Shown here: positions 41,601-51,143 of the stretch, in pieces
How positions within the stretch are numbered: the first letter of the stretch is position 1
How the letters are laid out: every line of letters starts with the position of its first letter
Source of the DNA: Paenibacillus polymyxa
GTDB lineage: Bacteria > Bacillota > Bacilli > Paenibacillales > Paenibacillaceae
Direction of reading: 5' to 3'
DNA length: 64,000 bases
Assembly (NCBI RefSeq): GCF_018614975.1
Contig: NZ_JAGGNR010000007.1
Coordinates: 62,001 to 126,000 of the forward strand
Notes under the pieces: generated by a model
The model's database searches: none
What the model saw: the letters and a program-made list of their open reading frames with translations, nothing else
What the model was told of the DNA's origin: nothing
Program-made: the position numbers and the translations under genes

Positions 41601-44499
41601 TTACGGGTGTATTAAAATCTCCTACCGCCGCCGATTCCTGGCCCATGTGGTTGTCCGCCCTGTATTCCTCAAGGATGACATGGGCATTGGCACCGCCTGC
41701 TCCGAATGAGGAGATGCCCGCAATCCGCGGATATTCGCGTATGCCTTCAGGTGTATCCAATACAGGACGAACCCATGGGGACATGTGCTGCTGAACGCGA
41801 AATGGAGTTTGACTGAACCGGATATTCGGGTTACTGCTCTCTGCATGCAGTGAAGGCACCAGGCAGCCGTGACGCATTTGCAGCAGTATTTTGCTGATTC
41901 CGGCGATGCCGGCCGCACTCTCGGCATGACCGATGTTCGACTTCACCGAGCCGATTGCACAAAATTGTTTATCCGCTGTATGTTTCTCAAATGCCCTGCG
42001 CAAGCCTTCGATTTCAATGGGGTCACCCAGTGCAGTGCCGGTGCCATGAGCCTCAATATAACTGATGGTCCGGGCATCCACTCCAGATCGTGAGATGGCT
42101 TCGCTGATCACCTTTGCCTGCTGGCCGGGATTGGGCACGGTGTACCCTTTTGTTTTGCCTGCTGCATTAATCATGCTTCCTTTAAGGATGCCGTAAATGA
42201 AATCCCCATCGGCCTCCGCCAGATGAAGCGGCTTGAGCAGCAATGCACCAACACCTTCGCCGTCCACAAAACCGTTGGCTTCCTCTCCAAAAGGACTGCA
42301 CTCGTTGCCTGGAGACAGCATGGTTTTTTCGGATAACCTGACATAATGAACCGGGTCAACGATCAGATTCACACCGCCTGCGATGGCTAGGTCGCAGGTG
42401 CCGTTGCGCAGACTTTCCATTGCCAGGTGAATGGCCGTTAAGGAGGAAGAACATGCCGTATCCACAGCCAGACTTGGACCCGTGAAATTAAACGTGTAGG
42501 ATACCCGATTGGCTACCGACCAAAAAGAAGCTCCCGTAGGATAGTTGCCATTCATTACGCCTGTGTACACACCGACTGTACCCGCATCGGCAAGAGCATG
42601 AGGCGTATAACCTGCATCTTCAATGGCAGCATAGACCGTTTGCAGGAACTGCCGCTCCTGCGGGTCCATTTGTTCGGCCTCCTTAGGAGAAATGTGGAAG
42701 AACAACGGGTCAAAATGATAGATACCACGAATAAATCCTCCCCACCTGCTGTAAGACGTTCCTTTTTGTCCTTTCTCCGAATGATAGTGGGTTCTCCAAT
42801 CCCAACGTTGTGAAGGTATTTCAGTAATGCAATTTTTGCCCTGCATCAGATTATTCCAAAATTCTGCCATATCATCAGCCTGAGCGTAACGCCCGGCAAG
42901 CCCGATGATGGCTACTTCACCTGTTGCCTCAGATGGTCGTTGCTGCTTGTAACTTTCAGTTAGGTGAACGGCAGCTTCTGCCGAAAATTCACTAATAGGC
43001 TCCGGGTCATGTTGCATTTCCGTCAACCCAAGCATCGAGATCAGTTCAAACTTGTGCTTTTCCACAAAATGGTTGACCAGTGCATCTAGGGTTGTATATT
43101 CAAAAAAGAGCACGCTGCTCACATGCTCTTCCATTTCCTTATTTAGCTGCTCAGTTAACTGAATGATGAGAATTGAATCCAGCCCATACATTTCCAGAGC
43201 TTCCGAGGGATCAATATGCTCTGGTTCTATATCCAGAATGGAACCAATCATCTTTTGTAAATACATCATGCATGCTTGTTTTAATTCCCTGTCATCTACA
43301 GCAGGGTCTTTCGGAGTTAACGTGTTTAAGGCTGGTTCTAGTTCTTGAACTGTAGTAGTCTCTTGTGACTGTAAAGGCTCTTGCCTTCCAGCTGTGGGCA
43401 GCATCTGAGCCGCTGATGAAAAGGTGTGTTTCTGCCGGACGACACCGTCACTCGCTGCGCTTATAATTTGCTGGCCCAGTCCTTCGGCAGTGGATGCCGG
43501 AAATTGTACGTCGAGGTATCCCTCCAGCTCCAGTGCCGCTTTCCACTGATCCGGATGCAGCAGCGGAGTGCCGGGAATACGCACCTGTTCGTCTTCGAAC
43601 AGCCACCACCCGGTCAGCAGACCAAACGTGACGTGGTTAAACAGGGAATCCTCAATAATTTCGTTGATTAGCAGTTTACCTTTCAAGGTCAACAGCGCTT
43701 TGGCATTGCGCAAAGTATGGCGGATCTGACGTGTGGCGTGCAGTACATTGGTAGCCACGACCAGGTCATATCGTCCCGCTTCAATTCCCTGAGAATGCAA
43801 GGGCTCTTCAATATTGAGCAGGCTGTACGTCAGGTAGGGATAATACGGACCATATTGATTCCTTGCATGCTGCAGAAAAGATTTGGAGACGTCCGTGTAA
43901 CAGTATTCCTGAATAAGTTCACGGTAGGGCTCGAACTTTTGAAACAACATGGAGCTTGTTCCACCAGTTCCGGCGCCAATTTCAAGAATACGGATCTTGC
44001 GATTGTCATGCCCGGAGAACTCCCGGATCAGCTGGGTGGCTTCATCTGCAAGCCGTCCATTGAAATAATCTGCAATTGAATTTTGCTTGTATATTCCCTC
44101 GACTCTTGACATGGAGCCCCCCGGAAACATGATCTCTGTTGCGGACTGTTTGCCTGTAATAATGTCGGGCAGCGCCCGGATCATCACGTCAGCGAGCTCC
44201 ACCCTTGCTCTCATTTCTGGCTGCGTAATCCAGCGCTCCTTGTGCTCCTCCCAATCAGACCAAATATTGCTTCGTTCGAATTCACCGAGTTCCGGGTTAC
44301 GCTGAAGAATGCGAAGTGTGTGGTCCATCCATCGTTGGTATGCAGGAAGCACATCAGGATAAGAAGTCCAGTACGAAGCTCCTGTTATCGTTCTAACATC
44401 TCCAAGCTGTTCCATCTGAACAATCAACACATGCATCAGCTTCTGGTTTAATGAATTCCACAGCTTGTGCTGTAAGGATAATCGCTCGTTATCTTGCAT
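38614..44499 (-). CDS. trans-AT PKS protein 2: MT-ACP-KS-DH-KR
   Basis: The open frame begins at 44532, but the ATG at 44499 has an AGGAGG exactly 8 nt upstream and is preferred, giving 1961 aa (MQDNERLS). It starts with a C-methyltransferase (SAM-binding ILEIGAGTGGTS near 170) and ACP (Ser442), which complete module 1 begun on the preceding protein. Module 2 then has KS (about 523-950, Cys683 in DTACSSS), DH (His1175, canonical HxxxGxxxxP) and KR (GGAGGIG near 1719). The KR keeps its catalytic Tyr but has Cys where the YAxAN motif normally has Asn. The protein stops straight after the KR, and the MT-ACP-ER of module 2 is on the next protein, so the module is split between KR and MT. Methyl transfer to the alpha carbon is expected at modules 1 and 2. 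Confidence 0.93.
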   Translation of the reverse strand: MQDNERLSLQHKLWNSLNQKLMHVLIVQMEQLGDVRTITGASYWTSYPDVLPAYQRWMDHTLRILQRNPELGEFERSNIWSDWEEHKERWITQPEMRARVELADVMIRALPDIITGKQSATEIMFPGGSMSRVEGIYKQNSIADYFNGRLADEATQLIREFSGHDNRKIRILEIGAGTGGTSSMLFQKFEPYRELIQEYCYTDVSKSFLQHARNQYGPYYPYLTYSLLNIEEPLHSQGIEAGRYDLVVATNVLHATRQIRHTLRNAKALLTLKGKLLINEIIEDSLFNHVTFGLLTGWWLFEDEQVRIPGTPLLHPDQWKAALELEGYLDVQFPASTAEGLGQQIISAASDGVVRQKHTFSSAAQMLPTAGRQEPLQSQETTTVQELEPALNTLTPKDPAVDDRELKQACMMYLQKMIGSILDIEPEHIDPSEALEMYGLDSILIIQLTEQLNKEMEEHVSSVLFFEYTTLDALVNHFVEKHKFELISMLGLTEMQHDPEPISEFSAEAAVHLTESYKQQRPSEATGEVAIIGLAGRYAQADDMAEFWNNLMQGKNCITEIPSQRWDWRTHYHSEKGQKGTSYSRWGGFIRGIYHFDPLFFHISPKEAEQMDPQERQFLQTVYAAIEDAGYTPHALADAGTVGVYTGVMNGNYPTGASFWSVANRVSYTFNFTGPSLAVDTACSSSLTAIHLAMESLRNGTCDLAIAGGVNLIVDPVHYVRLSEKTMLSPGNECSPFGEEANGFVDGEGVGALLLKPLHLAEADGDFIYGILKGSMINAAGKTKGYTVPNPGQQAKVISEAISRSGVDARTISYIEAHGTGTALGDPIEIEGLRRAFEKHTADKQFCAIGSVKSNIGHAESAAGIAGISKILLQMRHGCLVPSLHAESSNPNIRFSQTPFRVQQHMSPWVRPVLDTPEGIREYPRIAGISSFGAGGANAHVILEEYRADNHMGQESAAVGDFNTPVMIVLSAKSEDRLKIKVRQLAQAVQDNAYTDLHLARIAYTLQTGREEMECRCAFTAYTIMEMVSKLQAYLTGETAHEQIFTGEIDMERNDNRLVDDDDMQELAASWMRKRKTARLLEQWVRGMKLDWQQWYGTVKPQRISLPGYPFAEEHYMIPSLSSSSTGNEGFETTNVVAPSQTEWLHPLLHKNTSYLGSQRFSSRFTGNESFLRDHQVKGMNILPGAAHLEMAAAALRHSLPPEEHDRQENGNDHFRLHDLVWLHPASVEDQPLSVHLELQAEQHQQGYRFEITSKAKAEAPSVLCSQGFVSMIRSTGDTPVFQPADWHKRHSNKLVPPERGYQIFSRIGLVYGSTHRCISHLYTGQHSVMARLAMPLSGTESLEEYGLHPSMLDSAFQACLALAMDLSQEEGLPPEPWLPYALQQAEIYRPCSSVMWVEVNYAAGSGPENSMPRYDLSLYSEGGLLCAKFEGLALRKWASVAAPQSRQDSTGEEAAFSSLSGDHLNNLHALEPWTQNLAMSAAAATAENDAKLAVLTTIWAPLEQQSSSEDVSGTDVYSAEKLLILCENADMNIRFQRGDAFRQIVFPRQASETQMVDMLAAKGDCDHMIWHCRPGTSENRMTETNREEQESFVPELTRFFRFVKSLLHLGYGSRSLHLTVVTMNAQALAFDDTIDPDQAAIHGLTGSLAKEYTHWAIRVIDLNGSEILPMDAIADMTPDPHGNAYVWRDQEWYRQELVPVEYDSVPLAAYRQGGVYLVIGGAGGIGEVWTRYMIATYNAQVIWLGRSPMGPEIRRKIEQLSRLGPEPLYIQADASLPGLLEQAYESVIKQFGRVNGIIHSALVLSDRSLARMDEEIFNNVLSAKVQISEQVNALMGRLRKQPDFVLFFSSLNSFMKLPGQGNYVAACCYADALASQMNRKWPGRIKVVNWGYWGSVGSVVSEQVRQSMHQKGIGSIEAEEAHPILEWLMSGSLQQAAILKMTHKPEMLVLNENQMLTVYR

Positions 44500-44534
44500 G
44501 ATTTCGCCCTCCTGTTGGATTACACGCTTCATGC

Positions 44535-47500
44535 CTAATATACTGTCATGAATTCTTGCTCGCTGATCGCGTATGGCTGTGCCTCACCAATGATGTTGAC
44601 CAATCCCAGTTGAGGAAGTGAACTGGCCAGAAACATTTCAAGCGCAGCCATCGCTTCGGGAGGCTCAATCGAGCCAATGCCCTGTTTGGTCATCCGCTCA
44701 CGATAAGCTGGAGAAGCTACCGTTCCGGTGCTTCCCCAATACCCCCAATTCATGGTTTTAACAGGGTAATGAAGTCGGCGATGAAGCCACTGAGCGAATG
44801 AGTCCTTGAACGTACACCCGGCCGAATAATTACTTTGCCCGGCAGGTGTGGCAAATGCATTGATGGAGGAGAAAAACAGCATAAAATCAAGCGGTTCCTT
44901 CTCAAAGACCTCGAGCATTCCAGCGCATACGTTGACTTTTGCATATAATCCTTCATTGAATTGTGGCAAGTCCATTTTCATTACACTGCTGTCCCTGAGT
45001 GCAATGGCAGCATGAATAACACCATGAATGGTTCCGTGGCGTTGTTTGATTAACCTGTAAGCCTCATGCAATGCCTCAGGACTGCCTGCATCTGCTGATA
45101 TATATTCTGGAGCAGGACCCGTTAGAGCAAGCCTTTCCTGCTCTTTTGCAATATCGGGGTTGAGCGGTGTTCGTCCGATCCAAATGATCTGAGCGTTATA
45201 ACAACTAATCATATACTCGCTCCAAACTTTACCCAATCCGCCAGCACCGCCTACAACGACATATACGCCGCAGTGACGATAAGCCGATTGCTGGATGGAA
45301 GGCAGCTTGACAGGAAGCAATTCGCAGCGATGCCACTGTTTGGCTCGATAGACAATCAGATTGCTCCAAGTATTCTCAGGCACAATGGGCATGTCACTCA
45401 GCGCTGGCAGACTTCGATCTGCAAAATCCAGATCAACTACCCGGAATGTCCAGTTTTTGTATTCTTTGGCCAAAGAACCGAGGAAGCCATGTATGCTTGC
45501 ATGGAGCGGATGCACTTTATCCTGCGCATGAATGGCTATGGCACTCAAAGTAACTACGGTCCATTGGAGAGGGATTCTGTCGTACCCCAGCTGCAATAGA
45601 CTCTTAACCAAACTGAATACAATAATCACGCCTTCCTCCTGGCTCTGAGTGATCGCGCTGGCATCCTTCCCTTCTGCGCTGCCCAACCCCGAGACCCACA
45701 CCAGATGGTCAAGCTGTCCGCAGTTTTCCAGTCTTTGGGCCGTTTGCTCCACAGTTTCTCCAGGCTTCATTGATATCAGCGAAGCTCCCGGATATTGCTG
45801 TGTGACCTCATCCAGGTATCCGCTCATCTCCACTGTCTCTGCAACAATGATGGCCGTTCTGAGACTCGCGAAAGAAATCCTGCTATCTTTCTCCGATGGA
45901 AGCACACTCCACACAGGAGCCAGCAACGCTGTACCAGGTGGAAAATCTTCGTGCAAATCCCTGGTGATCGTTACACGCTCTGCATCTTGCATCACGTGCT
46001 GTTGCCTTTTCTCTTCCGGCATGCTGCGGCACATGTAATTCCGAACCCGGACACAGACGGTTCCCTCAGCATCCATTAGATCCATGTCCAGCTTCGCCAC
46101 GTTCCCTCCCATTGGATCACCACCACTGAGACGCACATGCACCCACATCTCCGCTGTAGACGGTAAAAAACAATCCATTTCTTCCATATAAAAAGGGAGC
46201 TTCGTTCGCTTCTCTTGATCCTGAAGGGTGGCGTTATCGTGAAGCAACAACATCGCTGCCTGCAAGGCCCCGTCCATTATGCTTGGATGCAGCGCATAAT
46301 CGCCCAATGTATGCTTTATATGGGAAGGGATGTTCAGATGTGCCAGTGCCTGACCAGAACCGATGTACATTCGCTCAATCGCCTGATGACCTGGTCCATA
46401 TTCCAGCCCTTGAGCTCGCAAGCGGCTATAGATGGTCGCATGATCCAACAAATTCTCCTCTCGCATTGCTGCAATCAGAGACGTAATATCAAGACGATCA
46501 GGATCAGCAGAGGCTGACGATCTCAAGGCGACGCGTCCTGTTCCGCAGCTCAGACGATCAAGGGGTTCACTGCCCTCCTCACTGATCTCATATCGGAGAA
46601 TTCCTCGTTCCGTGTCTTCGTAATGCAGACGAACGGATACCTCAACTGGACGTTCATTCACGAAAATCGGACTTGTCCAGGCTACGTTCTTAATCTGGAA
46701 CGCTGCAAAGGAGGAAGGGGGTGATTCGTTTACACTGTGCAAAGCCATGCGGGCCATCTCCAGATAAGCCACACCAGGAAGTACCCGTTGCCCTCGAACT
46801 CGGTGATCGTTGAGAAAGAATTCATGCCCTGTAAACTCCGAACGGAACCTTGTGTCCTGATTGGCCGAAAGGTTGCGGTGAAGCATTGGATGAAGCCATT
46901 CATTCTCTCTCTCTTTTTCCGTTTCCCGGAAAAATTCCTTCGCTTTTTTACCGAAGTTGGCAGCAGACCAACGGAATGTTCTTCTTTGAAATGCATAACG
47001 TGGCAGTCGTACTTTCTGATAAGGCTCCTCTTCCACAAGCTGACGCATATCGAGCTCCATGCCGGACAGCCATAATCGCAGTACATTTTCGTGAAATGGT
47101 AATTCCAAGCTCACTTCCTCTGCTTTTTGTCCAGTCTGCTTCCTCCAGTCTGGGGCTTTTTCTGAATGAGGTAGAGGTATCTTGCGATCCTTTTCATTTT
47201 CACTACCGGGTTGAAGGAAGTATTGTAGAAATTGGACTGCGTTGTCCATTCCACCTGTCCGCTGTTGATGCTGACGAATGAGTGTGTATGCGCGTTCTGG
47301 CAGCATGAGTCCGGAATTCTGGTTTAACTGTGCTGTGATCCGTGAAAGTTCATGATGTTCCCCTGTCTCGTTCAACAACATCTCGATAATGTCTCTCCGA
47401 GTAATAAGCTTATCCTCCAGAAGATCAAGCAGTTCCTGTACCGCCGGAATGCCTGACTCTTCAGAGACCTGAAGCTGCCATTTTCGTTTCACCCTGCGTA

Positions 47501-49799
47501 GCGCATCCATGACTGCAATGCATAACACAGCCGACGTGGAACGGGAAGATTCGCTTGTACTGTTGCTGTCGGGCGTTGGTTGCAATTGCCATGGGATGGC
47601 TGTTCCCGTGCTTTCCTGCCATTCGTCATTCCATTCATTTATGTAGTTCCTGAACGTATACTGATGGGTGTATAAACGATGCGCACGATCCATCAATTCG
47701 TCTCGGAACCCGTGGTAAGCCTGTTCCTCCACAATCCGTACAGATTGAATCAGATCTTCTACATAGGAATCATCAAAAGCAAAGGGCATGATTGGGGATG
47801 AGCTTCCCTCCTGCATGACAGGCCATATAGGGCTGCACGGTCTCACGTCCTCGACACGCTTCTGCTTGAGCAGAACGGAGATCATATCTTCAACAGAAAT
47901 GTGACCTCCAATGACCCATGCAATCAGCATGCCAATTCCTGTTCCCTGAATCCACCGTGGGGCAAAACCCAGTTGAATCAAGGAAGCAGCATGAACATAT
48001 CCAGCTATAAAACAATACAGCTCTCGCCGATCTTCATGCCACGTATCCTGATAGAATCCTGCCATCAAATCTTCCCATTCTTCCCTCATGCCGTTTGCTT
48101 TTAATGCTGCCTCGATTTGCCTTTCCACCTTCCGCAGTAATAACAGAGACGTATGTCCAGAGCATTTCAATTGGGCGTATCCCTTCCATGTGGGACTTTG
48201 AATGTTCAGATACCCTGCGGATGCTCCAATTTGCGGGCTACCGTAACAGTCGGAATTCAGCAATGTTCTGAGCTCTTCCTGGGTATGAGCCCATCCCCCA
48301 AACCGATATTTGAAATGCTCTCTGCCTTTAAGCAGCGACAGGCTGATAGCCCGTAGTGTATCTTCCACATTAGCATGCTTGTCGAACCACTGCTGCCAAT
48401 CTGCGACATGCTCCTGTAAGCTCGCTTCCGACTTGGCAGACAGCAGGAATAATCGGGATGGCTCTCTGGATTCCTGCTGGACGGGAACAGATGGTTTGGG
48501 AGCGGGTTCGTAGTGTTCGACCAAAACGTGGGCATTTACACCTCCGAAACCGAATGAACTGATCCCTGCGCGTAAAGGCTGTCCCTGCTCCCGACTGTGC
48601 CAAGTCTCTTGTTTCTGTGCAACCTCCAGCGGAGTATGCGAAAAAGGAATCATCGGATTCAGCGTCTTCACATGAAGAGAGGCCGGGATTTTCCGATGTT
48701 TCATCATCATCATGACTTTAACAAGACCAGCGATGCCCGCGGCACTCTCCAGATGACCGATGTTCGTTTTAACCGATCCGATCTTACAGAATGAACGATC
48801 CGGGGTATAGTGCCGAAATGCCTGAGTTAATGCTTCGACCTCAATCGGGTCCCCTAGAGAGGTGCCAGTCCCGTGTGCTTCGATATAGGTAATGGAGCGA
48901 GGATCAATATCCGCAGCCTTCCACGCAGCCAAAATGACATCACGCTGCGCCTCCATGCGAGGTGCCGTAATGGACAAGCTTTTTCCCGTATGGTTGACAG
49001 CAGAGCCTTTAATGATGCCATAAACCGTATTTCCTTGCTCGACGGCTTCCTCCAATCGTTGTAGAAGTAATACAGCAACCCCGTCTCCCGGGACGTATCC
49101 GTCCGCGCTCTGGTCAAATGTTTTGCACTGCCCTGTTGGGCTTAACATTCTGGATTGGGAAAAGGAAACATATTTGAGCGGGTCGAGATTCAAATTTACG
49201 GCAGAAGCCAAGGCATAATCACATTCTCCCAGAATCAGGGCACGTCTCGCCTCGTGAATAGCCACAAGTGAGGAAGCGCAGGCCGCATTAATCGGCAGGC
49301 TCATGCCACTCAAATTAAACGCGTAGGATATCCGGTTCGCAAGCAAGCTCTCATAATTGCCAAGACAGGCATAGCTGTCTGCCTGTGAGGCTTCCATTTG
49401 CTGCAAATAACCCGCAGTCATCACGCCGGTATAAACAGCTGTCACCTTCTGCTGAAGCTCCGACAGAGAAATGCCCGAATCCTCGATGCAATGCCATGTA
49501 TCTTCGAGGAGCAGACGCTGCTGTGGGTCCATGCTCGCAGCCTCGCGCGGGGAAATGTTAAAAAAGCTGTGGTCAAAATCATATGCTCCTTCGACCAAGC
49601 CGCACCATTTGCTTGAGGTTTTGCCTGTGTCATTCGAGTTTGGCGAATAAAACTGCTCCAAGTCCCAGCGTTCCGGGGGAATCTCGGAGATGGAATTGCG
49701 GCCTTGAATCAGATTTTCCCAAAATGAATCATATCCGCTGGCTCCCGGGAAACGACAGGCCATACCCACAACGGCAATTTCCGTCCTTTTGCTTCCCAT
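44535..49799 (-). CDS. trans-AT PKS protein 1: KS-(degenerate AT)-DH-KR, first module
   Basis: The 1754-aa protein starts directly with a KS (about 6-430, Cys174 in NAACASS, with HGTGT and NIGH motifs), with no loading ACP or starter-activating domain ahead of it. About 330 residues between the KS linker and the post-AT linker (LPRYAFQRR) then carry an AT-like segment. It reads AGYVHAASLIQLGF, GTGIG (619-623), then GGHISVEDM, matching the acyltransferase fold around GHSxG but with Gly at the serine position. This is probably a vestigial cis-AT. DH (His999, canonical) and KR (GGAGGLG near 1512) follow. The KR has Cys instead of Asn after the catalytic Tyr (YSAGC). The MT and ACP of the same module are on the next protein, 35 nt downstream. 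An AGGAG lies 8 nt before the ATG. Confidence 0.92.
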   Translation of the reverse strand: MGSKRTEIAVVGMACRFPGASGYDSFWENLIQGRNSISEIPPERWDLEQFYSPNSNDTGKTSSKWCGLVEGAYDFDHSFFNISPREAASMDPQQRLLLEDTWHCIEDSGISLSELQQKVTAVYTGVMTAGYLQQMEASQADSYACLGNYESLLANRISYAFNLSGMSLPINAACASSLVAIHEARRALILGECDYALASAVNLNLDPLKYVSFSQSRMLSPTGQCKTFDQSADGYVPGDGVAVLLLQRLEEAVEQGNTVYGIIKGSAVNHTGKSLSITAPRMEAQRDVILAAWKAADIDPRSITYIEAHGTGTSLGDPIEVEALTQAFRHYTPDRSFCKIGSVKTNIGHLESAAGIAGLVKVMMMMKHRKIPASLHVKTLNPMIPFSHTPLEVAQKQETWHSREQGQPLRAGISSFGFGGVNAHVLVEHYEPAPKPSVPVQQESREPSRLFLLSAKSEASLQEHVADWQQWFDKHANVEDTLRAISLSLLKGREHFKYRFGGWAHTQEELRTLLNSDCYGSPQIGASAGYLNIQSPTWKGYAQLKCSGHTSLLLLRKVERQIEAALKANGMREEWEDLMAGFYQDTWHEDRRELYCFIAGYVHAASLIQLGFAPRWIQGTGIGMLIAWVIGGHISVEDMISVLLKQKRVEDVRPCSPIWPVMQEGSSSPIMPFAFDDSYVEDLIQSVRIVEEQAYHGFRDELMDRAHRLYTHQYTFRNYINEWNDEWQESTGTAIPWQLQPTPDSNSTSESSRSTSAVLCIAVMDALRRVKRKWQLQVSEESGIPAVQELLDLLEDKLITRRDIIEMLLNETGEHHELSRITAQLNQNSGLMLPERAYTLIRQHQQRTGGMDNAVQFLQYFLQPGSENEKDRKIPLPHSEKAPDWRKQTGQKAEEVSLELPFHENVLRLWLSGMELDMRQLVEEEPYQKVRLPRYAFQRRTFRWSAANFGKKAKEFFRETEKERENEWLHPMLHRNLSANQDTRFRSEFTGHEFFLNDHRVRGQRVLPGVAYLEMARMALHSVNESPPSSFAAFQIKNVAWTSPIFVNERPVEVSVRLHYEDTERGILRYEISEEGSEPLDRLSCGTGRVALRSSASADPDRLDITSLIAAMREENLLDHATIYSRLRAQGLEYGPGHQAIERMYIGSGQALAHLNIPSHIKHTLGDYALHPSIMDGALQAAMLLLHDNATLQDQEKRTKLPFYMEEMDCFLPSTAEMWVHVRLSGGDPMGGNVAKLDMDLMDAEGTVCVRVRNYMCRSMPEEKRQQHVMQDAERVTITRDLHEDFPPGTALLAPVWSVLPSEKDSRISFASLRTAIIVAETVEMSGYLDEVTQQYPGASLISMKPGETVEQTAQRLENCGQLDHLVWVSGLGSAEGKDASAITQSQEEGVIIVFSLVKSLLQLGYDRIPLQWTVVTLSAIAIHAQDKVHPLHASIHGFLGSLAKEYKNWTFRVVDLDFADRSLPALSDMPIVPENTWSNLIVYRAKQWHRCELLPVKLPSIQQSAYRHCGVYVVVGGAGGLGKVWSEYMISCYNAQIIWIGRTPLNPDIAKEQERLALTGPAPEYISADAGSPEALHEAYRLIKQRHGTIHGVIHAAIALRDSSVMKMDLPQFNEGLYAKVNVCAGMLEVFEKEPLDFMLFFSSINAFATPAGQSNYSAGCTFKDSFAQWLHRRLHYPVKTMNWGYWGSTGTVASPAYRERMTKQGIGSIEPPEAMAALEMFLASSLPQLGLVNIIGEAQPYAISEQEFMTVY

Positions 49800-49847
49800 C
49801 TGAATGTCTCCTCTCCTTTAGTATCGGAATACTGACCTTTCATCTCA

Positions 49848-51089
49848 TCACGGCTTCATAATTCCCGCAAAGCGCAGCATGTGTGAGAATGACGGCGGCT
49901 TGTCACTGTATCCAGACGTAGTCAGCATTTGTTCCTTCAGCAGATTGGGACACTTGCCAATTCGACGAAAAGCAGCATTGCGAAGCGTCACAAAGGCGCG
50001 GTTCTTCACAAACCAGCAATAGGTATGAGCTGTGCTGTTACGCTGGATGAGACGCACATATTTCCTTCTTTTTTTCTCATACAGGCGAAGCTGACTTTCC
50101 GAGCAGTCATCGGTAATGAGCGCTTCTTCCAACGTATTCGACAGTTCGACAGCACCCTGAATCGCCAGATTCATTCCCTGTCCCAGTGCCGGACTTAGAG
50201 CGTGGCATGCATCTCCCAGCAGAACGGCGCCGTTAACCGCCCATTTTTCGGTATGCAGATAATAGGCCGGAATGGACTGAACCTGTTTGAAATCCTCGAT
50301 CTGCGATATTTCTTGCTGCAAGTGTGGACAAAGGGACAGCAGCATGCCGCGCAACGATTCGATACCGTCCTCCCGAATGCGCTGCCATAGATCCTTTCGC
50401 AGAGCCAGGTAGATCCGTAGCCTATGGCCCGGTAAAGGAAAGACTCCGCAGCTTACGCCTTCGCCAAAGAAAAAGCTGGCTTCTTCCCTGATTTGTGTGA
50501 CATCGTGAAAAGTAAAAGCGAACATTTTTGCCATCTTTTCCTCATAGGGATAAAGGTGATATTTAAGCCCCAGCTGATCACGAATTTTGGACTTGATGCC
50601 GTCTGACCCGACAAGGATTTTGCTGCCGATACGTACCTTTTTACCCGCAGAATCTGCTTCGATTCCGCTCACATAATGATTGGTGAACAACAGCTTGCCT
50701 GCGTTCATGCCGGGGTAAAAGCGTACATTGGGCATTTCCTCAATGGCATTAAACAGGCTTTGATGAATGTGGTGATGGTCCCCGTTCAATGCATAACGCA
50801 CAGGCATGTCCATCTCCTCATAGCTGCCCGTAAAACAGTTGACACCCCCAAGCGTGCCGTAGTTTACCCGTGCTACATGAGCGCAGTGTTTGGTTACTTC
50901 AGGAAGAACGCCAAGCTTGTCCAGCAGATCGATTGTTATGGGCTGAAGAAAATCACCTTTTGGAATGTTGGGAAATTGTTTTGAACGTTCAATCAACACC
51001 ACTTGTCGACCTTTTCTGCCCATGGCCAATGCCAGTGCCACGCCTGCAATGCCCGCCCCCACAATAAGCACTTCACTTTCGATATCCAT
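49848..51089 (-). CDS. FAD-dependent monooxygenase (group A, UbiH/PHBH-like)
   Basis: This 413-aa flavoprotein has an N-terminal dinucleotide-binding motif (VLIVGAGIAGVALA) and the C-terminal FAD ribityl motif GDACHALSPALGQGMNLAIQ, typical of single-component aromatic hydroxylases and epoxidases. It has a good AAGGAGG site 6 nt before the ATG and sits between the acyltransferase gene and the first PKS gene, so it is expressed with the assembly line. Hydroxylation or epoxidation of the polyketide is the most likely role; related enzymes epoxidise polyenes in fungal pyrone pathways. No membrane segment or signal peptide is seen. Substrate and regiochemistry cannot be deduced here. Confidence 0.9.
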   Translation of the reverse strand: MDIESEVLIVGAGIAGVALALAMGRKGRQVVLIERSKQFPNIPKGDFLQPITIDLLDKLGVLPEVTKHCAHVARVNYGTLGGVNCFTGSYEEMDMPVRYALNGDHHHIHQSLFNAIEEMPNVRFYPGMNAGKLLFTNHYVSGIEADSAGKKVRIGSKILVGSDGIKSKIRDQLGLKYHLYPYEEKMAKMFAFTFHDVTQIREEASFFFGEGVSCGVFPLPGHRLRIYLALRKDLWQRIREDGIESLRGMLLSLCPHLQQEISQIEDFKQVQSIPAYYLHTEKWAVNGAVLLGDACHALSPALGQGMNLAIQGAVELSNTLEEALITDDCSESQLRLYEKKRRKYVRLIQRNSTAHTYCWFVKNRAFVTLRNAAFRRIGKCPNLLKEQMLTTSGYSDKPPSFSHMLRFAGIMKP

Positions 51090-51143
51090 TCGATTCCTCC
51101 TTATTGGCTTGTCTCACTGAGCATCTAATTGTGCTGAACCGTT

